A stretch of 64,000 nucleotides of DNA from Alphaproteobacteria bacterium (GTDB lineage: Bacteria > Pseudomonadota > Alphaproteobacteria > Rickettsiales > JADKJE01): contig JADKJE010000006.1 of the NCBI GenBank assembly GCA_016722515.1, forward strand, positions 62,001-126,000. Reading direction: 5' to 3'. Numbering within the stretch: position 1 is the first letter of the stretch; each line of letters begins with the position of its first letter. Both the position numbers and the translations under genes were made by a program. Under the pieces are notes generated by a model. The model was not told where the DNA came from, ran no database searches, and saw only the letters and a list, made by a program, of their open reading frames with translations. Shown here in pieces: positions 8,560 through 18,275 of the stretch.

Positions 8560-8744
8560 ATAATCCTCCCCCCGATGAGCACCACCAGTTCAAACGCCAT
8601 GCCCCCAAGTGCTAAAATTAGCGTGGTGAGCATCCACCACATGACGCGCTCAATGCGGTCGAGCCGTCCTTCCAGCGACTTGTATCGTTCCGCGCACACG
8701 GCAACGTGTACGTCGAGATGTTCTGCTTCTTGTTCTTGGGTCAT
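8556..8744 (-). CDS. Small membrane protein of the lysis cassette
   Basis: About 62 aa from an ATG at 8744, preceded by a strong GGAGG ribosome-binding site. An N-terminal charged amphipathic helix (EHLDVHVAVCAERYKSLEGR) is followed by one membrane span (WWMLTTLILALGGMAFELVV). The layout resembles XhlA-like haemolysin or holin accessory proteins, and its place before the holin-like gene (4-bp overlap) fits a lysis role. The assignment is structural, not by strong sequence family. Confidence 0.65.
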   Translation of the reverse strand: MTQEQEAEHLDVHVAVCAERYKSLEGRLDRIERVMWWMLTTLILALGGMAFELVVLIGGRII

Positions 8745-8759
8745 GTTTCCTCCAGGCAT

Positions 8760-8785
8760 AAAAAAACCGCCTCAAAGGGCGGCTG
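8760..8785 (-). terminator. Intrinsic terminator after the tail-tip gene
   Basis: Read on the - strand, a GCCGCC / GGCGG hairpin with a CTTTGA loop is followed by a run of seven T. It lies between the 475-aa tail gene and the lysis cassette, so the two are probably separate transcription units or partly read through. Confidence 0.75.
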
Positions 8786-8809
8786 GTCTTGATTGATTAA
8801 AGGTTGGGT

Positions 8810-10237
8810 TTATTCGAAGTAGCCGTTGATCATCGCCAGCCCACGGATGATCTGCGATGCGGTTGCTGTCCCGACAGGCATACGCAGGATGATGTGCAGG
8901 AACGTGCCGGCCGCGACATAAATCGGTGCGTCGAGGTTCACATCAATTGGTGTGAGTGAGCCACCAATGGCTGTGCCAACAGGCATGGACTGGATTCCGA
9001 GTGGCACACGGCGTGGAGCGCGTGTTCCTGCAGTGATGGAATCTAATGTAGCAAGCGATACGGCCGTTGCACCAACACCTAATGCCCATTGCAGCAGCGT
9101 TGGCGTGGTAGCGGAAGCCGCTCCCATGTTGAAGGTTTCAATGCGAATGCCACGGATCACCAGATTGCGGTTTCCACCAGCCGCTGCGGCGGCGGGAACT
9201 TGGAATCCGAACAGTGCATAATCCGTTTCTGCCCCAGCCACTGCCGCAAACTGAAACTGCCCTCCAAGTGTGGTGTAGCCTGCCGCCGTGTTAGAAAGCG
9301 TGGCAGATACAGGCGCGGTATTGTTTACATAATTGGCAGATTGCCCCATTGCCGAGCCACGAGGGTTATTATAGCTGCCGTACTCAGCACCAGCCATTGC
9401 TGTTGGCCATAAGCGATTCAATGCCAGATCACGGGCGATCACTGCTACATCAGCCACTTCCATGCGCTGCGCCGAACCTGTGGCAGCGGCGTTATAGCAG
9501 CGCATCAGCAGTGGTTGCCAACGCGAGAGCGATACTGCGGCAGCGGTATTAGGCGAAAGAATGACACCTTCCAGCACCCCGTCGATGTAGAACTCAATCC
9601 GATCTTGCTCGATGACAATGCGGTAATAGTAAACCTCATTTGCTACTGGCGAAGGCATCGGCGCGGTGGTGGTTTCCGTGCCGTTAATGTTCATCACGCC
9701 TACCAGCACACCTGCGCTGTTGATCTTGAAATATACCCCATCGGTCGGCGTGGCCGTCGTGGCAGCAAAGCCAAGCCCAAATTCGCAGACGTTGTTGGCA
9801 ATCGGGTTAATGGCAAAACGCTGGCGGAATGCTACTTCCAATGAGCCAGCAGGATGCAGTGGGAAGGTTTTAAAGGTTTGAACCCGTGCCACCGCAGCGG
9901 AAGCTACCGAGTTGCCCGCATTCAGCACCAGAAAACCGCCTGTCATGGCAAGTGTTGCTGTGGCGGTGACGCATTGATAGGCACTGCCGTCCACCACTGT
10001 ATGGTTGAAGGTATCCGCCCAGTAAATGTTGTCCACGCCCACGCGCAAGCGACCATCCGTTGAAACTCGTGCCGCACGAACCAGTCGCGGCTCGCCACTT
10101 GCGCCGTCATGGGATTCCCCAGCGATCACAGAATAGCCAGAGTCGGCCAGTGCCATAGGCAGATTGACCTTCAGCCGCTTGTTTGCGTCCACCGAAGCAA
10201 GGTCGGCGGAATCGCCAGATTTTAGAATAATACTCAT
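8810..10237 (-). CDS. Putative tail tip / receptor-binding protein
   Basis: A 475-aa protein without a family I can name. The N-terminus (MSIILKSGDSADLASVDANK) is of the short beta-rich type found at the start of several phage tip proteins. The middle, around residues 75-260 (VYFKINSAGVLVGVMNINGT, YYYRIVIEQDRIEFYIDGVL), reads like a lectin/concanavalin-type jelly-roll. The C-terminal half is Ala/Thr/Gly-rich beta. The position at the distal end of the tail operon suggests a role in host recognition, which is inference. An intrinsic terminator follows. Confidence 0.7.
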   Translation of the reverse strand: MSIILKSGDSADLASVDANKRLKVNLPMALADSGYSVIAGESHDGASGEPRLVRAARVSTDGRLRVGVDNIYWADTFNHTVVDGSAYQCVTATATLAMTGGFLVLNAGNSVASAAVARVQTFKTFPLHPAGSLEVAFRQRFAINPIANNVCEFGLGFAATTATPTDGVYFKINSAGVLVGVMNINGTETTTAPMPSPVANEVYYYRIVIEQDRIEFYIDGVLEGVILSPNTAAAVSLSRWQPLLMRCYNAAATGSAQRMEVADVAVIARDLALNRLWPTAMAGAEYGSYNNPRGSAMGQSANYVNNTAPVSATLSNTAAGYTTLGGQFQFAAVAGAETDYALFGFQVPAAAAAGGNRNLVIRGIRIETFNMGAASATTPTLLQWALGVGATAVSLATLDSITAGTRAPRRVPLGIQSMPVGTAIGGSLTPIDVNLDAPIYVAAGTFLHIILRMPVGTATASQIIRGLAMINGYFE

Positions 10238-10238
10238 A

Positions 10239-10637
10239 TCAAACTCCTATGATGTTGATGTTAAAACGTCCCCAGCTTCCCTGCGGCGCACGCGCTACCA
10301 CATCGAAACCAACGCCTTCATTCAGATTGGCGGCAATGGCGGTAATGCCCTCCAGTGCAGCATCTTCAGGATCGTGGTCGGGCGTGCTCACGCCTGCGGC
10401 ATTGCAAAGAATGACTGAGCCATTCGTGACCCATGCAGCTGCAACTGCGACAATTGCCAGATCGCTTTCACCGCCACTGGCATTGCCAAAATCCACCGTG
10501 GTTTGTTCAGCCTGCGGAGTGCTGCCGCTTCCTCCTGTGCCTGGTGGCCCCTGAGTGCCGACTGTCACCACATCGAGGCGTTTTTCCTCGACCTTCACAA
10601 TCTGAATGACTTTGTTAACTGTGATAATGTCGGTCAT
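10239..10637 (-). CDS. Tail-associated protein with collagen-like hinge
   Basis: A 132-aa protein. Residues 1-26 are a beta/coiled leader (TVNKVIQIVKVEEKRLDVVT), followed by a short Gly-Pro hinge GTQGPPGTGGSGS and a C-terminal beta domain (QTTVDFGNASGGESDLAIVA). Such a Gly-X-Y hinge joined to a small beta head is common in phage trimeric fibre parts. It lies between two other small tail genes, overlapping the next by 4 bp. The exact role is unknown. Confidence 0.65.
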   Translation of the reverse strand: MTDIITVNKVIQIVKVEEKRLDVVTVGTQGPPGTGGSGSTPQAEQTTVDFGNASGGESDLAIVAVAAAWVTNGSVILCNAAGVSTPDHDPEDAALEGITAIAANLNEGVGFDVVARAPQGSWGRFNINIIGV

Positions 10638-10993
10638 CGCGTTACCTCTGGGCTGATAAAGACAATCCCTTCCAACAGACGGGTAACGGTGATTGTGTCC
10701 GAGGCGATCAGTTCAAGATCGTAAACGCCAGCCGTGGCCGTAATGGCAGAGGTAGCGGTTGCCGAGGCAAGGATATCAATCGTGCCAGCTGCGCCGCCCA
10801 GGGTGATCCCACCATTTTCCGTGGTGAGTGTGAGAAATGGCGTTGCGGAATCCATTGTTTCCCGCATGTGCATCCGTGCTGTGAACCCTGTCAGGTCAAT
10901 CGGAATGCCATTTTCGTCCTTCCAGGTAACGGCTTCTGATAAAGTCGCACCGCGATAGACGTAGAGATTATGTTTTGCTGGATGTGTTGTCAT
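10634..10993 (-). CDS. Small baseplate/upper-fibre-like protein
   Basis: A 119-aa beta-rich protein: LYVYRGATLSEAVTWKDENG, then IPIDLTGFTARMHMRETMDS and a C-terminal GVYDLELIASDTITVTRLLE. The pattern of an immunoglobulin-like beta-sandwich around 'IDLTGFTARMHMR' resembles the N-terminal domain of baseplate upper proteins (BppU-like). It is translationally coupled to the following collagen-hinge gene (4-bp overlap). The call is tentative. Confidence 0.6.
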   Translation of the reverse strand: MTTHPAKHNLYVYRGATLSEAVTWKDENGIPIDLTGFTARMHMRETMDSATPFLTLTTENGGITLGGAAGTIDILASATATSAITATAGVYDLELIASDTITVTRLLEGIVFISPEVTR

Positions 10994-10997
10994 AAAA

Positions 10998-11711
10998 TTA
11001 CCATGTCCATGGGCCGCGAGGTTTGAGGTATTGCATCGTCGTGCGGATCACGCCGCCCGTGAAGTTGCCGCCGTTCGCGGTCAGGCGGATAGCGGTGTTG
11101 GCGTAATACGCCAGTGGGCTGGTGATGCCGATATTGGTGGAATCCAGCGCAGTACCGATCAAGTTTCCGTAGCGTGTGGTGTCGCCAGCAACCCCAATGC
11201 CAAAGGATGTCGCGCCGGTGATTGCCGTAATCACGCGCACGTTGACCGCCAGCACAATGGCGCGGTCGGGAATCTGAATGGTGGTGTCCTTGAATGCGCC
11301 TGTGTTGACAGTCACATCCTCGGTTTTGTGTTCCACCCGCAGATATTCGCCTGTTTCCTTGAGCAGCAATCCTTCCGACACCCAGTTTGTGCCGTCGAAC
11401 ATCACGTATTCGTCGGTGGTTTCATTCCAGAGCTTCAGCCGCTTAAATGGGGCGACAAAGAACCAGCCGCCACCATCCGCTGCCTGAGCAATCTGGCTGG
11501 CTTTTCCTGCCCATGCGCCCGTAGGGGATGAACCCACCACCCAGCATTGCCCAACCGTTGGGCTACCAGGTGGCGTGTTCAAACCCACATCCTGCACGAC
11601 TGCCTGAATCAGCACGTCGAGAATGTTAAGCGCATCGTTATGGGTGACTTCCTTCTGGCTCTGCGATTGCAGAATATAAGGCAGCAGTAATCGTCCCGTG
11701 GTGTTGGGCAT
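10998..11711 (-). CDS. DUF2793 phage tail protein
   Basis: A 237-aa protein with the DUF2793 signature: LLLPYILQSQSQKEVTHNDA at the N-terminus, followed by the segment PPGSPTVGQCWVVGSSPTGA and WFFVAPFKRLKLWNETTDEY. DUF2793 proteins occur at the distal end of GTA-type and related alphaproteobacterial phage tails. The C-terminal 100 residues form a separate beta domain, possibly for surface binding. It follows the large host-specificity gene. Confidence 0.85.
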   Translation of the reverse strand: MPNTTGRLLLPYILQSQSQKEVTHNDALNILDVLIQAVVQDVGLNTPPGSPTVGQCWVVGSSPTGAWAGKASQIAQAADGGGWFFVAPFKRLKLWNETTDEYVMFDGTNWVSEGLLLKETGEYLRVEHKTEDVTVNTGAFKDTTIQIPDRAIVLAVNVRVITAITGATSFGIGVAGDTTRYGNLIGTALDSTNIGITSPLAYYANTAIRLTANGGNFTGGVIRTTMQYLKPRGPWTW

Positions 11712-11741
11712 CGGATGTTCCTTTGGTTAAGTTGTTAAGTT

Positions 11742-14700
11742 TTAGATGGTGGCTATGCCTGCATTGCCACGCCCAACCGCTGCGGAAAGTTGATAGACTT
11801 TCACGCTGACGCTGCTTTGTGCCGAACCGAAGTCCGTCACCTGCTGCGCGGCGGTGTAGATGGTTGTGGGCGATGTCAGGCCAGTAATCGTGCGCTTCAG
11901 CGTTACGCCTTGCATGATTTCTACCTCGTAGCGTTCTGATTCCTCGGAGAGCGGAATGTCCACTGCATCCCGCCAATCGCCACCGATCCGTGTGCGCCGC
12001 TTCCAGTTGATGGTGAGATCACCACCTGTGTTGCGGCTACCCACGATATGCACGGGCTCATAGGGCTTTAAGGCTCTTGCCGCATAGGTAAAGTCCTGCG
12101 CGGTTGTTGCCCCAAGCGTAGAGCCTATCGTTACGGGCTTGTACTTCTTGCTAATGCTCCAGCCAGAAGAAGCCATAAGCTCACGCGCCAGAGCGTTTGT
12201 CAGCATGATAAACCGTTCACCTGCTACATGACCGCTGACCGCCCATTCCGTTCCAAGCCGCCCACGCAGCAGGTTTGAGAGGCGGTATTTGTTGGTATCA
12301 AGCAATGTGGCGGTTTGGAACTGAATCACCTCATCGCCGATGACGCATACATTCGCGCCATTCAGCACGGCAATGTCGGTCACGCTTTGCAGCTGGCCAA
12401 AGGTTAAAAGCACATCGATGGTGGTGCTATTATCCCAGGTGTAAATCGTCCCTGCGGGAATGATATTCAGCACCGCGCCGATGGTTGCCTGCGCCGTAAG
12501 CGTTTGCATCAGCGCATAGTTTGAGCCACCATCATCCGAGCGGTAAACCGCCGAACCTGTCCAGTCGCCACCCAAGCCCACCACGCCGTAGCGCAGATAA
12601 GCATCCGTCACCGCATCCGTTGGGAACGCTGGCAGATCAAGCAGTTCCAGCCGTGTGGCGGAAATGCTCGTTGGTGGCTGTAAGTTCGGTGTGCCAGTGC
12701 CAGCGGGATTATAGAAATCATAGCTGCTGACATCCTCCGCAACCGCCATGATTTCCTGCATCCCATTCCGCACCAGCTTGGTGGAATTGATCCGCATGAC
12801 ATAGGCTGCTCCGTCCTTTGTAACGGTAATCACATCGGTTGGCTCAAGCAGCGCATATTTCGGCGGCACAGTGAATTGATACTGCACACGTCCCACCCAG
12901 GCATTGTAAAGGGTGACATCGGCCACCACTTTTGCTTCCTGATCCGAAAGTACAATCGGTAGGTTGACCGTGGCGTAATCCACCGCTTTGACGGTTTGCC
13001 GCTGTGAGGACTGCGTGCCAGCCTGATAATCCGCCGTGCGATTCAGATAAATCACATCCACCTGGCGTGGCAATTCCAGTTCCTGCGTGCGGGTAATGCT
13101 AAAAGTGTTGATCGCATCATCACCTGGCACCAGTTCGGTAAAGTCCACCGTGGTGTTGGAAACCTTGCCGCGCTTGATGAATTTCAACAAGCCGTCCGAT
13201 TCCACCATGTCAAAGAAGTAAGCGGTCGACAGTTGTTCAAGGCAAGCACGCACCGTTTGGCGGTTCGTAATGATGAAGCCAGAAACAATATCTGTCAGGC
13301 GGCTGGTGTCATACATCGTCGTATCGTAGCCAACCTTCTTCAGCAGATCGGCAACGATCTGGCCGAGGTTTGACAGCCCCAGCTTGCCTTGCACCCAATG
13401 CCCTGTTTTCCAGTTACTGCCGTCCGCCCACACCGAGCCGAGGTCGGGGAAGAACGGAAACGGCCGTGCGTCCCACGTCCAGATAAACTTGCGTGGAATA
13501 AAATTAGCATCCAGTACGTTTTGTGCATCCAAATAATCGATGGATGCATCAAGCGCAGTGCGTTGCGCCAGAAAATCCACCCGCCCACGCGAACCTCGAG
13601 GGTAGAAACTCTCCACTGAGTCAGGATCAACAAACACGTTCGGCTGGTTCGAACAGCCGTCCACCGAAGGGAAACCAAGCTCCGAGAACCACACAGGCTT
13701 CATTTTGGCAGTCCATGCCGTGCCACTGGCATCGGGATTGGTATGGGTGCTGTTCCACCAGTGCTGCACATTCTTCCAGGCATAGGTTGAGCCTGAATAG
13801 AAGGTTTGAGTGGTGCGCGTGCCGTCCCAGTAATAATCCCAGCCTTCGTCCTGCGTCCAGCCGTCATAAACCGCCTGATAGTCGATCTGCGATTGCGGTA
13901 GATCTGGCGTGAGCGGAAAATAGCAATCAATCGCCACCGCATCGATGTTGGAATCCGACCATAGCGGATCGAGATTATACCAGCCGTTTACCGAGTGATA
14001 TTCGCTCCAATCGCCGCCATACATCACTTTCACGCCTGCGCCGACAGCAGATTTCACCGTGGCGGCAAGGCTTTTAAGCTGCGTCACCGCTGGGAACACA
14101 CCCGTCGGATTCATGTATTGCGTCAGACCGATCAACTCTGAACCGATCATGAAAGCATCGATGTTGTTCTTCAGCAGCACGCCGCCAACATTGAGGTTGG
14201 CATAATGTGTGATGAACCCATTGTAGCCATTGGTGCGCGTGAAGAAGTTATTTGCATCCGCTATGGTGGTAGCCGTAATCCTGCCGCGCCATGGCTTGCT
14301 TTGTGGCGTGATAGTATCCACTTGCACCATCGGATAAAACAACACGTTATAACCACGCGCCTTTAACTCCTGGCATAGCCGCACAATGCTTTTATCGGTC
14401 GGCGTTCCACCGTAAGTGGGAGTGCCGTCTGGGAACGTCAGAATCTCGTGTGCAGTCGTGCGTGTAAAGCTGCCGACCGCCCAATCATCGGGCGCAACAC
14501 GCGCTCCTTGACCGTCAAACTCCACCGCAGGCTTAATGATACTCACAGCGGGATCGACGGAGTCGGAAAACCAGTTCACCACTACCGACACCCATTCCAC
14601 ATTCGGGAGATTGGCTTTCAGGTTATCAAGAGCCACCAGCATATCGGCTTTGTTATTCAGATTGTTCAGGTTCATCTTGGTAACTTTTCCGCCCTGAACG

Positions 14701-15464
14701 AAGTTGCCTGAAACATCCTGCTGTCCGCTGGTTTTTTCCTGCACCACCGTGTCATATACAAATTCGCCAGCACCAGGGATAATGGTGATGTCTTTAATCT
14801 TGTCCTCAAGGTCGAAGGGTTTCTTCAGCGTGCGGCGCACCTCAAAGGTAAAGTTCGGAATGCGGTTGCCAAAATCCCCTAGAGGGAAATCCTTAATCAC
14901 CACATAGGACATGCCGCGATAGGCTGGCGTTTGCCCAGCCGTATAGAACGATGAGATATAGGTATCAGGCAGTTGCGTTTCGTCACCCAGATAAAGCGTG
15001 TAGCTGCCTTGGGTTAAATCCAACTGTTTGCTATCCGCCCATACGCGCACCACTTCACTGATTGCACCCTCGCAAATAGCCACTGCCAGTGAAGCCGTGT
15101 AGGTGTAGCTGGTCGTAGTGGTTTCCACGCCACCACCTCCGCCGCCACCTTTACCACCGCCAGAGGATTGCGTGCTGGTAGTCACATGCTCCTGAATCGG
15201 GCGTGACCAGATGACGTTTCCTGCAATACGGGCATTGCCGTAAACGACAGGGATTGCCTTGCCATAGGTGGAAGCCTGCACCATTAAATCGGTCAGGCGT
15301 GAGCCTTCCTGATTGATGCGTGCCTTGCCACCGCCGAAAATAGCACGGTCAACGAACCCACCCAGAAATCCGCCCGCACCACCAGCTACGGCGGCAAAGA
15401 ATGTGCCTGCGCCGAGTGATGTGGCGGCGGAACTGGCCGCAGCTGCTAAAACTATTGCTGCCAT
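11742..15464 (-). CDS. GTA-type host-specificity / baseplate hub protein
   Basis: A 1240-aa central tail-tip protein, the long form of the GTA ORFg15 family. An N-terminal Ala/Gly-rich segment comes first, then a region with a Gly-rich stretch (SSGGGKGGGGGGG). Around residues 260-680 lies a TIM-barrel-like glycoside-hydrolase domain (for example AVAIDCYFPLTPDLP and PVWFSELGFPS), followed by a tail-hub domain (QTVRACLEQLSTAYFFDMVE) and fibronectin-like C-terminal parts. Its neighbour upstream is the NlpC/P60 peptidase, overlapping by 13 bp, exactly as in GTA clusters. The likely role is a tail-tip machine for envelope penetration. The gene is complete. Confidence 0.9.
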   Translation of the reverse strand: MAAIVLAAAASSAATSLGAGTFFAAVAGGAGGFLGGFVDRAIFGGGKARINQEGSRLTDLMVQASTYGKAIPVVYGNARIAGNVIWSRPIQEHVTTSTQSSGGGKGGGGGGGVETTTTSYTYTASLAVAICEGAISEVVRVWADSKQLDLTQGSYTLYLGDETQLPDTYISSFYTAGQTPAYRGMSYVVIKDFPLGDFGNRIPNFTFEVRRTLKKPFDLEDKIKDITIIPGAGEFVYDTVVQEKTSGQQDVSGNFVQGGKVTKMNLNNLNNKADMLVALDNLKANLPNVEWVSVVVNWFSDSVDPAVSIIKPAVEFDGQGARVAPDDWAVGSFTRTTAHEILTFPDGTPTYGGTPTDKSIVRLCQELKARGYNVLFYPMVQVDTITPQSKPWRGRITATTIADANNFFTRTNGYNGFITHYANLNVGGVLLKNNIDAFMIGSELIGLTQYMNPTGVFPAVTQLKSLAATVKSAVGAGVKVMYGGDWSEYHSVNGWYNLDPLWSDSNIDAVAIDCYFPLTPDLPQSQIDYQAVYDGWTQDEGWDYYWDGTRTTQTFYSGSTYAWKNVQHWWNSTHTNPDASGTAWTAKMKPVWFSELGFPSVDGCSNQPNVFVDPDSVESFYPRGSRGRVDFLAQRTALDASIDYLDAQNVLDANFIPRKFIWTWDARPFPFFPDLGSVWADGSNWKTGHWVQGKLGLSNLGQIVADLLKKVGYDTTMYDTSRLTDIVSGFIITNRQTVRACLEQLSTAYFFDMVESDGLLKFIKRGKVSNTTVDFTELVPGDDAINTFSITRTQELELPRQVDVIYLNRTADYQAGTQSSQRQTVKAVDYATVNLPIVLSDQEAKVVADVTLYNAWVGRVQYQFTVPPKYALLEPTDVITVTKDGAAYVMRINSTKLVRNGMQEIMAVAEDVSSYDFYNPAGTGTPNLQPPTSISATRLELLDLPAFPTDAVTDAYLRYGVVGLGGDWTGSAVYRSDDGGSNYALMQTLTAQATIGAVLNIIPAGTIYTWDNSTTIDVLLTFGQLQSVTDIAVLNGANVCVIGDEVIQFQTATLLDTNKYRLSNLLRGRLGTEWAVSGHVAGERFIMLTNALARELMASSGWSISKKYKPVTIGSTLGATTAQDFTYAARALKPYEPVHIVGSRNTGGDLTINWKRRTRIGGDWRDAVDIPLSEESERYEVEIMQGVTLKRTITGLTSPTTIYTAAQQVTDFGSAQSSVSVKVYQLSAAVGRGNAGIATI

Positions 15465-15892
15465 CTGAATACCTTCACGAGTCTTGATTTCCAGTCATCA
15501 TCAAGGCGATGCTCCACCACACGCCGCGCCTGCGCGTAGCAATGGATCATGCCAATCGTGCCTTCGTAATCCGTTAGGAGTGCCATGTGCTGCGGGTTAT
15601 CGCGCACGGTGAACAAAGCCAGATCTCCAGCTTGGGCTTCTGTAAACGGCACTTCTTCCAGCAAGGCAGTGAGCTTTTGCGTAAGATATGCGCCGTCAGG
15701 CTCTCTGGAATAGGTAACCTCGTCATAGGCAGCGAGGGGCTGACCATGCGTATCCTTTAAGCCGAGTTCATCCACCACGCCTACAATGAGGCCGAGGCAG
15801 TCACAGCCTTTGCCTTTAAGTCGCGCCTGATGGTGAAACGGCGTGCCAAGCCATGTACGAGCTTGGATTACGATGTCCTGTGAATGTGTCAT
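15452..15892 (-). CDS. NlpC/P60 family tail peptidase (GTA ORFg14-like)
   Basis: A 146-aa cell-wall peptidase of the NlpC/P60 fold. The catalytic Cys is in the GKGCDCLGLIVGV motif near residue 30, and a candidate His is in NPQHMALLTDY. It belongs to the tail tip and would degrade peptidoglycan during DNA entry. The order DUF2460 - DUF2163 - NlpC - hub is that of gene transfer agents. The start overlaps the DUF2163 stop by 4 bp. Confidence 0.9.
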   Translation of the reverse strand: MTHSQDIVIQARTWLGTPFHHQARLKGKGCDCLGLIVGVVDELGLKDTHGQPLAAYDEVTYSREPDGAYLTQKLTALLEEVPFTEAQAGDLALFTVRDNPQHMALLTDYEGTIGMIHCYAQARRVVEHRLDDDWKSRLVKVFRWQQ

Positions 15893-16749
15893 ACGCTTTG
15901 TAAATCATTGGATGTTGCTGAGGTGGCGAGCATCTTGTCCATACCTGGGACGTAAGGCTCACCGCGAAAATTGACGGCGTTATTGAATTTTGCCACGCAA
16001 GTGGCGATGGTTTTATCGCAGCCAGCGATGGCGTTGAAGGTGTCGCCCACCGTTACGTTGTTTGGCATCGGCAGCACCAATGTGAATTGCTTGTTCGAGA
16101 ACTCTTTGATCTCCATGCGCCGCCCAGCGTTTGCACCAGTCAGCCACACGATTTCCCCACTGGAAAAATATCCCGCCGCCTGCACCATGGAATTACTGAT
16201 AAAGACCTGACGGCTGGTGATGGTGTTGACCGTTCCGCCCACCGTGTAGCTGGCAAGATTGGCTTTGCAGCGCGTATCACCGAACACAGCGCGGCATGTG
16301 GGGCTGTAAAGTTCAACGATGTTCTGCTGTAATTTCTGTGCCAGACCACGCACTTCGGCAACGAACTGTCCATTCTTCAAACTCACTTCACCAAGCCACC
16401 CACGGCGGTGCGTGATTGATCCTTGCGAGAGATCAGTGACATTCACCATGAAGATTTCAATTTCGGCAAAGTCATATTTGCCTGCCATGATGTCAGCTTC
16501 GGTGATTGCCGCAGCGTCGAGGATTCCTGCCACGTCCAGATTATCGACGCTGAATTTATCCTTGGTTTCAACGCTGGTGGGTGAAAAACCCGTCGCGGCT
16601 TTATAAAGCTGGCTGCTAAAAGTCAGATCATCGGTGTGATCGGTGAATCCCATCACCGTGCCGCTGGTCAAAGTCAGTTTCCAGCAAACAGCAAGGCTGG
16701 TAACTTCACCCGCCAGATGCGCGGCCATATTACTTGAGGCGGTTCTCAT
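15889..16749 (-). CDS. DUF2163 tail protein (GTA ORFg13-like)
   Basis: A 286-aa protein with the N-terminal region TSLAVCWKLTLTSGTVMGFT and the C-terminal beta domain containing NIVELYSPTCRAVFGDTRCK and GCDKTIATCVAKFNNAVNFR. The latter is a conserved Cys-containing block of DUF2163 ('phage conserved hypothetical BR0599'). This is the distal tail / baseplate hub component preceding the NlpC peptidase. Both ends overlap neighbours by 4 bp, so the genes are translationally coupled. Confidence 0.9.
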   Translation of the reverse strand: MRTASSNMAAHLAGEVTSLAVCWKLTLTSGTVMGFTDHTDDLTFSSQLYKAATGFSPTSVETKDKFSVDNLDVAGILDAAAITEADIMAGKYDFAEIEIFMVNVTDLSQGSITHRRGWLGEVSLKNGQFVAEVRGLAQKLQQNIVELYSPTCRAVFGDTRCKANLASYTVGGTVNTITSRQVFISNSMVQAAGYFSSGEIVWLTGANAGRRMEIKEFSNKQFTLVLPMPNNVTVGDTFNAIAGCDKTIATCVAKFNNAVNFRGEPYVPGMDKMLATSATSNDLQSV

Positions 16750-17348
16750 AAGCGTATCTCCACAATTGGAATTGCATCCCAGACAAAAATGCCTGGGCCG
16801 TCTGCACGCACAGCCAGCGTGTCGGTGTCGAAGCGCACTGGCACATCGAAATCAAAATCCGCGCTCACAATCACACCCGCACCAGGCGCGGCAGAGAAAG
16901 TGACAATCCCAGTGGTGAGATCAACGCTGAATCCTGCGCCTTGAAGCACGGCGTTCAGGTAGATTTTTACTGTGCCAGTGACGGGTTTCTTAATGTCGCG
17001 GCTGTAGCTGTAAGCACCGCTGGTATAAGTTTTTGTCAGCTGAAAGGCTGTTTGCGTGCCATTCCCTGTGCCGAGCGTTTGCCCCACCGCTTGGTAATCG
17101 CTCCAGTCCTTGAAGCGGAAGCCATAGGCTTTGCCGAATCGTGCGCGGAAGAACGCCTGCAGGATGTCCATATCGGTCTTGGTTTTAATACCAGTCGATA
17201 CGTCCCAGCGACCACGCGCTTTCTGCCAGTTGACGTTGCGCTGCTCGAATCCTGAGAAGGTGGTGGTAATGCTGGTGTTAAACTCCGCGCCACCCGATGC
17301 GCCATAAGCGACTTTGGGTGGAAACTGTACTTCATGAAATGTGGGCAT
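16746..17348 (-). CDS. DUF2460 tail protein (GTA ORFg12-like)
   Basis: A 200-aa distal-tail protein. It shows the DUF2460 pattern: FHEVQFPPKVAYGASGGAEF, RNVNWQKARGRWDVSTGIKT, FFRARFGKAYGFRFKDWSDY and a C-terminal VRFDTDTLAVRADGPGIFVW. It likely forms the distal tail ring. It directly follows the tape-measure gene and is coupled to DUF2163. Confidence 0.92.
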   Translation of the reverse strand: MPTFHEVQFPPKVAYGASGGAEFNTSITTTFSGFEQRNVNWQKARGRWDVSTGIKTKTDMDILQAFFRARFGKAYGFRFKDWSDYQAVGQTLGTGNGTQTAFQLTKTYTSGAYSYSRDIKKPVTGTVKIYLNAVLQGAGFSVDLTTGIVTFSAAPGAGVIVSADFDFDVPVRFDTDTLAVRADGPGIFVWDAIPIVEIRL

Positions 17349-18275
17349 TATCCGTTCCTCGATTTATGCCGCCCCAACTGGGTCGCCAGCTTGCTCATGA
17401 TCTGCCCTTGGGAATCCATGAAGCTCTGCGCGTTTGGAGTGGTGATATTAAAGGTGATATTGTTGCCGCCCATTTTGCTGTTTCGTGGCAGCACGGTTTC
17501 GCCCTTTTGCAAAATGGCGGGGAACTCGTCAGGCATCAGTCCGTTATGAAAGCGTGGCGCACCTGCAAACAGATGCGAAGGCACAGCGCGGCGGGCAACG
17601 CTGGATGCGCCGACCACACCACCATCATGGAACAGGCTACCGAAGATGCTGCCGAAAATATCGCCGCCACTGCCTTTGACAAAATCACCCAGCGCACCTG
17701 CGATGGGGCCAGTGACCTGCTGACGGATGAACATCCGCAAAATATCCTGCTCGATGGACTGCACGAGGTCGCCCAGTTTCTTGAACGAAAACTCACCCGT
17801 GGTAACCATATCCACCAGCGTATCTTCCACCTTGCTAGCAGCGCTGCCGAACAAATCCTCGGCGTTTTTGGCGGCATTGGTGGCTTCATCCGCATAGCGT
17901 TTGAGAGCACGGCTTGCGCCGTCCTCCCATTTATCGCTATCGAGCAATGACTTGTCGTAAATTTCCTTCAGCTTCACCGAATAGATCTGTTCGATCTTGT
18001 CGATATATTGCTGATTGGCTTCGCTCGCGCCGCCAAGGTTTTCAATCAGCTTGGTTTTCCACTCGTCCAGTGCCTGCTTGGCAACGTCATAGGAAGGCTT
18101 GGTTCGCAATATTCCGCGATTGATTTCCTCAATTGCACGGGCGCGTTTTTCCTCGCTATCATCCTTTGTGGCAACGGAAGACTTAGCCGTTGATTTATTT
18201 GCATCGGCCAGTTTTGCCTTGGTGGAGGCATTAAGCGCAGCCAATGCTTCTTTTGCGGCATCGCTGTTGGTATCA
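17348..18275 (-). pseudogene. Tape-measure protein, C-terminal part (separated by a frameshift)
   Basis: This open frame continues the tape-measure protein: GDTNSDAAKEALAALNASTK and a long helical stretch (AKQALDEWKTKLIENLGGAS), then the tail-tip-proximal region with FSFKKLGDLVQSIEQDILRM and RAVPSHLFAGAPRFHNGLMP, a conserved tape-measure C-terminal motif. An internal ATG at 18244 exists, but the natural reading joins it to the upstream frame at the AAAGGG tract (18274-18280 region), where one G too many breaks the frame. See the separate finding for the alternatives. Confidence 0.8.

Noticed and set aside
11742..17348. A true gene transfer agent
   Set aside because: Only the tail-tip genes are GTA-like; packaging, portal and capsid are of lambda or fusion type, and replication and integration genes are present, so this is a prophage.
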